Source of the DNA: Chitinophagaceae bacterium
GTDB taxonomy: Bacteria > Bacteroidota > Bacteroidia > Chitinophagales > Chitinophagaceae
NCBI GenBank assembly: GCA_016787135.1
Contig: JAEUVK010000041.1
Coordinates: 1-54,369 of the forward strand
Direction: 5' to 3'
DNA length: 54,369 nucleotides
Shown piece after piece: positions 18,495-26,165 of the stretch (positions are counted from its first letter, which is position 1; each line of letters begins with the position of its first letter). A program made the position numbers and the translations under genes. The notes under the pieces are model-generated. The model was not told the DNA's origin. It made no database searches and saw only the letters and a program-made list of their open reading frames with translations.

Positions 18495-19867
18495 TGAAGC
18501 TCGCTTCAAAGATCAATATACTGTTTACCGTTATTGTTTCCAGCATCCTGCTGGGAATGGGCATCATTATTTATTCTGTTTCCCGTCAAAGGGTGGAGAA
18601 GGAATTTCGCCAGCGGTTACAAAGCCGGGCAAGAAGCGCTGCCAAACTTTATCAGGTCTTCAAAGAAGATTCTATAAACCTGCTGAGGTCGCTGGATGCT
18701 TCTTCCCCGGCTTCCTTGTATAATAAGAATATCAGTATCTACAATGATAATAATGCCCCCCTTTATATATATCATGATAAAAACACGGACGACCTTTCAC
18801 CCGACAGCATACGGCTGCGGTTGGCAAAAGAAAAAGGGGAGAATTTTTACCACGCCGGGAACAAAGAAGTGTTGCTTTATTATTTTTCGCAGGAAAATTC
18901 ATTTACGGTACTGGTGGCAGCAGAAAATATCATTGGCCGGGAATACCTGCAAAACCTGAAGAATATCTTTTTCATTTATTTCCCGGTGGCGCTTGCCGTA
19001 ACACTTATTGCCGGTTATCTCTTTTCAAAGCGGTTGGTAAGACCGGTAAAACAAACGATCCAGGATGTCAACCTCATCACCTCCCAAAATCTTTCACACA
19101 GGCTATACATTGGCAGTAATAAGGATGAACTGACGGAACTGAACAGGACATTCAATGATCTGCTGAACCGGCTGGAGGAGTCATTTAACATACAGAAAAG
19201 GTTCATTGCAAATGCTTCTCATGAATTATCTACGCCCCTGACATCCATTTCCAGCCAGATAGAAGTGGCTATGCTGCAAGAACGGAACACCGACGAGTAC
19301 CGTAAAGTATTGTCATCAGTTCTTGAGGATGTAAAAGATCTGCACCAGCTTACAAAAAACCTGCTGGAGATAGCCAAAGCGGGTACACATGGTGCCATTC
19401 AGTTAGATAAGATACGGATGGATGAAGTGCTGTTGCGATCACACAGTGAAGTGATAAAACAAAACCCGGGGTCGCGGGTGGAACTCGATTTTCCTGAATT
19501 ACCAGAAGATGAAAATGAATGCATGGTATTTGGCAATCCGCATTTATTGCATATTGCTTTTAAAAATATCATGGAAAATGGTTGTAAATACTCACCGGAT
19601 AAAATGGTTCGTGTAAAGCTTGTGTTCAAAGGGAAAAGAGCGGAACTGATCTTTTTCAATAAGAGTGATGCAATACCTGACGAGGAGATCGAACACATCT
19701 TCGAACCTTTTTACCGGAGTTCTAATGCAATGACTGAACCGGGATTTGGCCTGGGACTTACGCTTACCCGTCGCATCATACGTCTTCATAAAGGTGCCAT
19801 TGACATACAGTCGGGCACTGATAATGGCACTACTGTCACTATTGTACTGCCCACGTTGAAAAAGTGA
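18494..19867 (+). CDS. HAMP-containing sensor histidine kinase
   Basis: Membrane histidine kinase of 457 residues. Transmembrane helices at 9-29 and about 157-178 enclose a periplasmic domain of about 125 residues. A HAMP segment (179-232) leads to the HisKA domain with His243 (NASHELSTPL) and an HATPase domain (N-box FKNIMENGCKYS near 358, G boxes GFGLGLTLTRRI near 415). The periplasmic domain has no recognised fold and no Cys or His cluster. Coupled with the upstream regulator; together they form a standard two-component system. Confidence 0.93.
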   Translation: MKLASKINILFTVIVSSILLGMGIIIYSVSRQRVEKEFRQRLQSRARSAAKLYQVFKEDSINLLRSLDASSPASLYNKNISIYNDNNAPLYIYHDKNTDDLSPDSIRLRLAKEKGENFYHAGNKEVLLYYFSQENSFTVLVAAENIIGREYLQNLKNIFFIYFPVALAVTLIAGYLFSKRLVRPVKQTIQDVNLITSQNLSHRLYIGSNKDELTELNRTFNDLLNRLEESFNIQKRFIANASHELSTPLTSISSQIEVAMLQERNTDEYRKVLSSVLEDVKDLHQLTKNLLEIAKAGTHGAIQLDKIRMDEVLLRSHSEVIKQNPGSRVELDFPELPEDENECMVFGNPHLLHIAFKNIMENGCKYSPDKMVRVKLVFKGKRAELIFFNKSDAIPDEEIEHIFEPFYRSSNAMTEPGFGLGLTLTRRIIRLHKGAIDIQSGTDNGTTVTIVLPTLKK

Positions 19868-19926
19868 TTCCCTTTTAATTATATTCTAATAGTGCCTTAA
19901 CTGTCCCTTTAGTCTGCAACTCTATA

Positions 19927-20799
19927 TTGCCGGGAATAATACTCACTTTGTTGAATAAGCTTTTTAATCATATCCTGGTGCCTGTCAACTTTAACCGGAA
20001 TACTGCTATGGTGATTGAAAAAGCAATAGCCATTGCCAACGAATTCAGGTGTGATATTTACCTGCTATACTGTCATTCACCACTTATTCCCGTTCCTTTC
20101 ACCCCGGGAGGCCATGTTGCAGGGAGTATTTTCAATGATACGGATACTGAAAGAAAGATGTCTGAACTTATAGAAAAGTATAAGAATAGTTTGAACGACG
20201 GACTTTCTCTGTGGGGCGAGATACAAACCGGAAGTTGGTTTGAACTTATAAAACAGTTCGTTATTACAAGACATATTGACCTGGTTGTTATTCCCAGGAG
20301 CGTTGTCCGCCTCTGGGGTGCATTGATCCGCAAGCTGGATATTAATATGTTAGCCAAACAGACCAACTGCCCTGTGCTGGTCGTTACTCACCAGTTTGAT
20401 ATCATTCATTTGAAGAATATTGTAGTTCCTGTTGATGATTTTCTACCTATTAAAAAACTCACTGCAGCTACCTATATAGCAGGACGCTTTGATGCGATTA
20501 TTCACCTGATGGGTCATAAGAAAAGTTATCATACAAAAGACCCCGGGGATACCAAATGGCTGGCCAGGGCATACCAGTTACTGAGAGATCATACCCAACT
20601 AAAGATACACCGGTCTTCTACTTATGGACATACTGTAGCAGACAACACCTTATCCTATGCAAAGCTGGTAGAGGCGGATCTTATTGTCATCAATACAGGG
20701 AAAGAGGCAGTTCTCGGAGGGTGGCTGAGCCGCTTATCCGGCAAATACCTGTACAAAGAATCAAATATATCGGTTCTTACTATTGCCCCCAGGCAATAA
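19927..20799 (+). CDS. tandem universal stress protein
   Basis: Two UspA domains in one chain of 290 residues: the first from HILVPVNFNRNTAMVIEKA, the second from NIVVPVDDFLPIKKL (about residue 158). Neither shows a complete G-2x-G-9x-G ATP motif; the second ends in GKEAVLGGWLSRL, a partial match. No ATG precedes the domain start: in-frame candidates are TTG at 19927, 19948 and 19951. I give the longest. The first ATG (codon 28) would remove the first beta strand, so a non-ATG start is likely. It follows the two-component pair by 60 bp and may belong to its regulon. Confidence 0.82.
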   Translation: MPGIILTLLNKLFNHILVPVNFNRNTAMVIEKAIAIANEFRCDIYLLYCHSPLIPVPFTPGGHVAGSIFNDTDTERKMSELIEKYKNSLNDGLSLWGEIQTGSWFELIKQFVITRHIDLVVIPRSVVRLWGALIRKLDINMLAKQTNCPVLVVTHQFDIIHLKNIVVPVDDFLPIKKLTAATYIAGRFDAIIHLMGHKKSYHTKDPGDTKWLARAYQLLRDHTQLKIHRSSTYGHTVADNTLSYAKLVEADLIVINTGKEAVLGGWLSRLSGKYLYKESNISVLTIAPRQ

Positions 20800-20825
20800 A
20801 GTTCTTGATGAATCAGGATGGTTAG

Positions 20826-20862
20826 AAAAGAGGGCGGTTGGAAGAGACCGCCTCTTTTTTTA
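20826..20862. terminator. bidirectional terminator
   Basis: GAGGGCGGT pairs with ACCGCCTC (one bulged G) around a loop of about nine bases, with A-rich 5' flank and a T-run after it. It lies between the convergent universal stress gene and the last gene of the nos operon. Confidence 0.8.
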
Positions 20863-20872
20863 GTAGCCGTAT

Positions 20873-21607
20873 TTAGTTCAGATCAGATTTATTCAGTTCT
20901 TCAGCCAGTTTTACTGACCTCGGAAACAGTATATTATTTTCCAGATGAACGTGCTGGTGAAGGTCCATTTCGAATGCCTGCAATGCGGCAAATAATAATT
21001 TATAGGTAGTGCAGGCATCCTGGGGGGCTGTATAATTATCCGATAATCCCCTTATTTCCGCGAGTAAAGAACCGGCATGATCATGTTCGTGTTCCATCAT
21101 GGTAATGGGCGCCTGCAGGTAAGTAACACTGAGATTTGCCTGCCCATGCTCATGGCCGGCAAATTTTTCCAGTTCTTTGATGCGTGGAAACAATATCACT
21201 TCTTCTTTCTGCATGTGCAGGGTCATTTCTTCCTTTACCGCAGCTACTGCTTCGAATATTTTGTACAGTTCAGGGTGGCGTTGTCCATGTTTGGATGCAA
21301 CTTTTTCTGCATAGGCCAATAACTGGGGTAATTCATTCTTCACATAATGGTGGTGTGTGGATACTATATGCTCACACAATTGTGATAAGCTAAGCCTGTC
21401 AAACGGAAAAGCCGGTTGATTGGCAGATGATATCCCTTCAAGTTCTTTCAACAAATCTTCAACAGAGATATTTTGCTCGGTGCAGGCCTGCTGTAATGAA
21501 CGTTTGCCTTTGCAGCAAAAATCAAGATGATATTTCTCAAAAACTGCTGCTGTGCGGTGATTGCCCGTAACGATCTGCGCCAGGGTCCGGGATGCTAATT
21601 CATTCAT
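20873..21607 (-). CDS. ric: iron-sulfur cluster repair di-iron protein RIC
   Basis: Hemerythrin-like protein (YtfE/ScdA family) that helps repair Fe-S clusters damaged by nitric oxide or peroxide. The N-terminal ScdA_N domain has the CC pair at 31-32 (DFCCKGKRSL). Iron-binding histidine/glutamate motifs follow: HHHYVKNELP near 85, HMQKEEVILFPR near 137, MEHEHDHAG near 172 and HVHLENNILFPR near 220. It begins 31 bp after nosY and is the last gene of the nos operon, which fits protection against NO during denitrification. Confidence 0.93.
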   Translation of the reverse strand: MNELASRTLAQIVTGNHRTAAVFEKYHLDFCCKGKRSLQQACTEQNISVEDLLKELEGISSANQPAFPFDRLSLSQLCEHIVSTHHHYVKNELPQLLAYAEKVASKHGQRHPELYKIFEAVAAVKEEMTLHMQKEEVILFPRIKELEKFAGHEHGQANLSVTYLQAPITMMEHEHDHAGSLLAEIRGLSDNYTAPQDACTTYKLLFAALQAFEMDLHQHVHLENNILFPRSVKLAEELNKSDLN

Positions 21608-21638
21608 GGTATTCTTTTTTATAATGAGTAAATGATTG

Positions 21639-22406
21639 TCAGAGATCTTTTCGCCTGAAAACCTTCAGCGCCCACCACAGCGGTAATACGATCCACAAGA
21701 GCATAATGCCGCCGGTGAACAGTATTCCCGTGTTGCTGCCAAAGAAATCTTTATATAAAGCCCCGGTATAACCCATCAGTGCACTGATATCCATTTTCAG
21801 CATGATGAATATGCGGCCAAGATCAATAGGATTGAGGGCCGAAAGTACCAGTGTGAATTTTTCCATCGGGTAATCACTGAAGGCAAAGAGTATCAGCAGC
21901 ACCAGTCCATCGAAAATGAGGGCAAAGTAGAACCACAATAATAATGCAGCGCCGATACCCCTTGCCTTATCTCTTGCCTTTACAGACGCAAGAAATGCGA
22001 TCGAGGTAAATACCAGCGTTAAAGCGCCGCCGGTGAATAATAATGCCAAACCTGTTTCATCAAATGCAAATAGCAAAACAGGAACGCCAACACCGATAAA
22101 AAAAGCACTGAGTAATGACAAAGCAACACCGCCGTATTCGCTCATCAATATCCGTGTACGGCTCAGCGGCTGTGACAACATCAGTTCTATAAACTCGTAA
22201 GAATTATAATAGTGGATGGTAGTAAATATCATACCGATCAGCGGAACAACGATCAGTACAATATTCAGCAGGCTCAGGATCGCTTTACTATCATTTTCTT
22301 CCAGTTGGAAAAGACTCATAGATACGATGAACAGGAATAAGGTATAGGTAATGATCACTCTGCTTCTTAGTATATCGTATAGAACATATCTTGACAGTTT
22401 CAGCAT
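21639..22406 (-). CDS. nosY: ABC transporter permease NosY
   Basis: Six-helix ABC permease (ABC-2 type) of 255 residues; hydrophobic segments at about 18-32, 48-66, 95-115, 122-143, 153-180 and 228-248. With NosF and NosD it forms the complex that supports assembly of the CuZ centre of nitrous-oxide reductase. It begins 10 bp after the nosF stop. Identity rests on the hydrophobic pattern and on position directly after nosD and nosF. Confidence 0.88.
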   Translation of the reverse strand: MLKLSRYVLYDILRSRVIITYTLFLFIVSMSLFQLEENDSKAILSLLNIVLIVVPLIGMIFTTIHYYNSYEFIELMLSQPLSRTRILMSEYGGVALSLLSAFFIGVGVPVLLFAFDETGLALLFTGGALTLVFTSIAFLASVKARDKARGIGAALLLWFYFALIFDGLVLLILFAFSDYPMEKFTLVLSALNPIDLGRIFIMLKMDISALMGYTGALYKDFFGSNTGILFTGGIMLLWIVLPLWWALKVFRRKDL

Positions 22407-22416
22407 ATTGTTGTTA

Positions 22417-23184
22417 TTAATCGTTCTTGTCTGTTTCTTTTAGGGCGAGAACTTCGTCTATCCATAATGCCTCTTTTTTCCCTCCTTTCATTACATGAGC
22501 GATGGCCTTTCCTAATTTTTCCTGGCCGGTTTCTTTGCGCAGTGTTTCTATATCTTTTAAAAAGATCATTTTACCTTCCTGCAGGTACATAACATGTGTG
22601 GTCAGTTCATCAAGATCACTGAGGATGTGTGACGTAATAAGGATGAGCTTGTTCTTTCTTTTTTCCTGCATGATCTTTTCTTTCAATATCTCTGAAGAAA
22701 GCGGGTCAAGTCCTGCAGTTGGCTCATCAAGGATCAGTATCTCCGGGTTGAAATAGAAAGCAAGCGCTGCACTTACTTTTTGCCTCGTTCCGCCGCTGAG
22801 GGTACGCATAGGTTTGTCGAAGATCGAAGCAAGGTTGAATTTGACCAGCAGATCTGTATCCAATGCAGCATCGGGTACTTTTCGGATATTCTTCAGCATC
22901 CTGAATAACTGGCCCACTCTCATGTTATCAGGATAGCGGCCTATTTGTGGCATATATCCGATCCGGCCGCGGTAAGACGGGTCACCATTAATTTTTTTCC
23001 CGTCAACATAAATAATACCGCTGTCAGCTTTTACCATACCGAGTATGGATTTGATCAGCGTTGTTTTGCCGGAACCGTTCGGGCCTATCAATGATACGAC
23101 CTGTCCGGTACTGAAGAATGCATTGATGTCATCCAGCGCCTGCAGCTTCTTAAATCGTTTTGAAAGGTTTTCTATACGTATCAT
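22417..23184 (-). CDS. nosF: ABC transporter ATPase NosF
   Basis: ATP-binding subunit of the NosDFY complex. Walker A (GPNGSGKTTLIK) at about residues 34-45, Q-loop (MPQIGRYPDN), signature LSGGTRQKVSAAL near 135, Walker B LILDEPTAGLDP near 156 and the switch His (ITSHIL). Its first codons overlap the nosD stop by 4 bp (ATGA-type), indicating coupled translation. Confidence 0.94.
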   Translation of the reverse strand: MIRIENLSKRFKKLQALDDINAFFSTGQVVSLIGPNGSGKTTLIKSILGMVKADSGIIYVDGKKINGDPSYRGRIGYMPQIGRYPDNMRVGQLFRMLKNIRKVPDAALDTDLLVKFNLASIFDKPMRTLSGGTRQKVSAALAFYFNPEILILDEPTAGLDPLSSEILKEKIMQEKRKNKLILITSHILSDLDELTTHVMYLQEGKMIFLKDIETLRKETGQEKLGKAIAHVMKGGKKEALWIDEVLALKETDKND

Positions 23185-24413
23185 AATTTGTTTGGCTTCA
23201 TTACCGGTTTATCATCCAGCAGGTTTTCGGGTGTCAGACTGGGTATCGCCTTTTCTGCTTTATCTAAAAGCGATACCATGAAACTTCTCATCAGGATCAG
23301 GGTGTTGGGGTTTTGTTCCACGATCATCGCATACATGCTTACGGGATGATAAGGAATATCGCCGATCCCATCTTTATTGATATCGTACCCTTCGTATTTA
23401 TCCCAGTAATTATTGTAAAATTTATTCAGTACCATGGTGCCGTTGGTCGCAACATCAAAGCTGTTGCCATGGAAGTTATTATTGAAAAAATTATTGTCGT
23501 CACAACTGGCCTGTACTTTCAGGGCCCATCCGTTATTCCGGAAAGCGTTTTTTTGGATTTCCATCCGGCTGCTTCCTTCCATATAGATACCGACAGTGTT
23601 TTTTAAAAAGGTATTATTGCTGATATGACTGTCGGTGATCTCCTTTAATAAAATGCCGTAAGCTGATGGTCCCCAGTTCTCTTCAAAATGGTTTTGTTCC
23701 ATCCTCACATTTTTAGAATACATCACAGCTACGCCGGCGCCATTATTTTTAAACGTATTTCCCAGGTAATGATCGTTGTGTGAGAACATGAAATGAAGCC
23801 CGTAACGGATATTTTTTTCGCTCAGGTTTTTTTGTATAACGGATTCGGTGACAAATTCAAAGTAAATGCCATCACGGTGGCCTTGTATATGATTATTCTC
23901 GATGAGCGCATGGCTGGATTTCCATAGGTGAATGCCGTTGCCTGTTAATTGCTCGGTGCTGGGGTTGCCGGAAATAGTATTGTTCCTGATCGTACAGTAC
24001 GTAGTATTCGAAACATGAATGGCAAAATAAGAATTAAGGATGGTATTGGATTCCAGGGTAATGGCGAAAGCATCAATGATCTTAATAGCGGCAAAATCAT
24101 TCAATGCTGAATAACCGGCATTCTGAAGCTGAATTTTTTTTATGGTAATGTTCCTGCCACTGATGGTCAGTAATTCATGTTTATTCTCTCCATCAAGTAT
24201 GGTGTTGGCTTCCCCGATCAACGTAATGGATCTTGTGATCAGCACATTCCCTTCCCTGTACGTACCGTTTTTCAGGAGGATGGTATCGCCATCTTTGGCA
24301 AGACCTACAGCTTTTTTCAGGCTGGCGATAGCTTGACCTTGCCCGGCAATGATCGTCCGGCTATGACCGGTAGTCATAAATAAAAGAAATACTATGCCCA
24401 GATAAACACGCAT
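23181..24413 (-). CDS. nosD: nitrous-oxide reductase maturation protein NosD
   Basis: Periplasmic right-handed beta-helix protein of 410 residues with a signal peptide (about 1-20). Many PbH1 repeats with asparagine ladders are seen (NTILNSYFAIHVSNTTYC, NNTISGNPS, NNHIQGHRDGIYFE, NKNAFRNNGW). Near the C-terminus YHPVSMYAMIVEQNP matches the NosD end region. In known systems NosD binds NosL and passes copper or sulfur to NosZ via NosFY. It lies 3 bp after nosL and overlaps nosF. Confidence 0.94.
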   Translation of the reverse strand: MRVYLGIVFLLFMTTGHSRTIIAGQGQAIASLKKAVGLAKDGDTILLKNGTYREGNVLITRSITLIGEANTILDGENKHELLTISGRNITIKKIQLQNAGYSALNDFAAIKIIDAFAITLESNTILNSYFAIHVSNTTYCTIRNNTISGNPSTEQLTGNGIHLWKSSHALIENNHIQGHRDGIYFEFVTESVIQKNLSEKNIRYGLHFMFSHNDHYLGNTFKNNGAGVAVMYSKNVRMEQNHFEENWGPSAYGILLKEITDSHISNNTFLKNTVGIYMEGSSRMEIQKNAFRNNGWALKVQASCDDNNFFNNNFHGNSFDVATNGTMVLNKFYNNYWDKYEGYDINKDGIGDIPYHPVSMYAMIVEQNPNTLILMRSFMVSLLDKAEKAIPSLTPENLLDDKPVMKPNKL

Positions 24414-24416
24414 GGA

Positions 24417-25448
24417 TCATTGTAGTTTGCTGTAAAGCTCCGGCCAGTTTGCCAGCGCTGTCTCTTTGCCTTTTGAATAGTTTTCTGCAGCTTGTTTATT
24501 GGTAAATGCAGCTGTGTGGCTTCCCATAGGACTTTTCAGTTCGGGGCTTGTTACAAAAACTGCAGATGATACATCTATGAAGTCATTCGTTTTTTCAAAA
24601 TCCAATGCTACTTTTTTAGCGATATCTTTTTCCGCTTCGCCACCTGACTTCAGGAAACTGATCATACAATGCATGTCATCGAATTTGTAGATCTTTCCTT
24701 TTTTCGTGATTATTTCACCGCCAAACCTTGTATCGGTGATACTCATTTTGCAGAACTGGCATTCATCTTTGCCCACCTGGAAAGGTTCAGGTTTTGTACT
24801 GCAGGATGTAAAAGATAATAATGTGAACGTTGCTGCGACGAGAGTGGCAACGCCAGCTTTTCTGACCGATCTGCGATGGCGGTACCATTCCACAAACCAT
24901 ACAAGAAAAGCTAATGAACCGGCGGCCAGCACTACCCACCCGCCTACATCGGGAAAAGAATACGAATCAAAATTCAACAACCTTTTGTGGCCGATAAGGG
25001 GTGGTTGGTATGACAAGCCAGGAACCTGGATGGGGGCTTTCGGGTCAAGATTGTGGCCGTAATCATATCCCCACCGGTAAAAATCGTACATCGCCAGCAA
25101 CCCTCCAATGGCACTCAGGACAAGATAAATGAAAAGGAATTTTCTCCTGCCTGTAATGGCAACTATCATTCCGAGTAACATGAAGAACCCGACAACATAG
25201 GGCAGAAATTTAAACTCGGGGAACATATCTACCGTGATATGCTTCATGCCGATATAGTGATTCAGTCCATTGATAATGTCCACGTCGCCTGACAGCCCGT
25301 TGATCCAGATATTCATAGTGAGACCTTCAGGATACTGCGGTGCGAACAGGTCAATTCTCCATGCGGGTAAGAAAAACACAGCGATCAATGCGCCGGATGC
25401 AAATGCTACCAGTATCCGGGACGTAATGCTGAGATGATTGTTGTTCAT
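24417..25448 (-). CDS. nosL: membrane-fused NosL copper chaperone
   Basis: A 343-residue protein in which a membrane module precedes a NosL domain. Hydrophobic segments lie at about 11-30, 81-99, 103-121, 169-187 and 198-214; the last ends in LLSFTSC (Cys216), which resembles a lipoprotein box lying inside the chain. The NosL part (about 222-343) has C230-x2-C233-K-M235 (DECQFCKM), the Cu(I)-binding motif, and FDDMHCMISFL near 256. Usual NosL proteins are 150-190 residue lipoproteins; here the chain suggests a fusion, or a membrane gene whose last helix acts as the anchor. It is followed 3 bp later by nosD. Confidence 0.86.
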   Translation of the reverse strand: MNNNHLSITSRILVAFASGALIAVFFLPAWRIDLFAPQYPEGLTMNIWINGLSGDVDIINGLNHYIGMKHITVDMFPEFKFLPYVVGFFMLLGMIVAITGRRKFLFIYLVLSAIGGLLAMYDFYRWGYDYGHNLDPKAPIQVPGLSYQPPLIGHKRLLNFDSYSFPDVGGWVVLAAGSLAFLVWFVEWYRHRRSVRKAGVATLVAATFTLLSFTSCSTKPEPFQVGKDECQFCKMSITDTRFGGEIITKKGKIYKFDDMHCMISFLKSGGEAEKDIAKKVALDFEKTNDFIDVSSAVFVTSPELKSPMGSHTAAFTNKQAAENYSKGKETALANWPELYSKLQ

Positions 25449-25465
25449 GATCTTTCTTTTAACAA

Positions 25466-25491
25466 CTTCCGGGGCATCGTCGCCCCGGAAG
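25466..25491. terminator. strong intergenic hairpin
   Basis: CTTCCGGGGC pairs perfectly with GCCCCGGAAG around a 6 nt loop, between the fasciclin gene and nosL. On the minus strand the following bases (TTGTT) are only moderately T-rich, so it may be an inefficient terminator or an RNA-processing/stability element within the operon. Confidence 0.55.
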
Positions 25492-25526
25492 AAAATTCAC
25501 AAATGAAAAGCGACTAAAACCAAAAA

Positions 25527-26093
25527 CTATTTTTTAGCAGGCGGCAGCAATACTGCATCTATTACATGAATGATGCCATTGGAAGCAGGGATCGAAGCAA
25601 CAATATTGGCTGTTCCGTTCACCAGCACTTTACCGTCTTTTACGCTCAGCGTGATATTGTCACCATTGGCCTGGCCAATCACCTGCCCGTCTTTCATATT
25701 TTCTGTTTTATATACCGCGACAGCTACATGATATTGCAGGATATTCTGCAGGTCTGCTTTTTTATCTTCTTTCATGAGTCCTTCCACTGTTCCGGCAGGT
25801 AGCTTGTCAAAAGCTGCATTCGTCGGGGCGAATACTGTAAAAGGTCCGGCATTGGAAAGTGCTGTTACCAGTTCTGCCTGTTTCAAAGCAGCGACGAGGG
25901 TGGTATGATCTTTTGAGCCTACGGCAATTTTTACTACGTCCTTTGCTGATTCATCATCCTTTACTGCTTCCTGCCCCCCGGCAGTTGTAGTGGCATCGGC
26001 TGCAGTAGTTTGTTCGGTGTTCTGTTTATCGTTATTGCAGCTGCCAATAAATAATGACAGGGCAATTATGGAAAGATTGAATATTTTTTTCAT
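25527..26093 (-). CDS. fasciclin-domain lipoprotein
   Basis: Lipoprotein with the lipobox SLFIGSC (Cys19) followed by a low-complexity Asn/Thr/Glu linker and one FAS1 domain (about 55-186). FAS1 H1 and H2 boxes are visible: GPFTVFAPTNAAFDKLP near 90 and the end NGIIHVIDAVLLP. FAS1 domains mediate adhesion or protein contacts; no enzymatic role is known. It sits between nosZ and nosL, after a terminator hairpin, so a role near the outer face of the membrane with NosZ is possible but only inferred. Confidence 0.9.
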   Translation of the reverse strand: MKKIFNLSIIALSLFIGSCNNDKQNTEQTTAADATTTAGGQEAVKDDESAKDVVKIAVGSKDHTTLVAALKQAELVTALSNAGPFTVFAPTNAAFDKLPAGTVEGLMKEDKKADLQNILQYHVAVAVYKTENMKDGQVIGQANGDNITLSVKDGKVLVNGTANIVASIPASNGIIHVIDAVLLPPAKK

Positions 26094-26121
26094 AACCAGT
26101 TATTTTAATCATAATGGCAAT

Positions 26122-26157
26122 TGAAAAAGAGTAACCCCGGAAAGAAGGTTACTCTTT
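26122..26157 (-). terminator. nosZ terminator
   Basis: On the minus strand AAAGAGTAACC pairs with GGTTACTCTTT (11 bp, 10 nt loop) and is followed by TTTTC, within 10 nt of the nosZ stop. It probably ends most nosZ transcripts so that downstream maturation genes are expressed at lower level. Confidence 0.78.
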
Positions 26158-26165
26158 CTGATATA

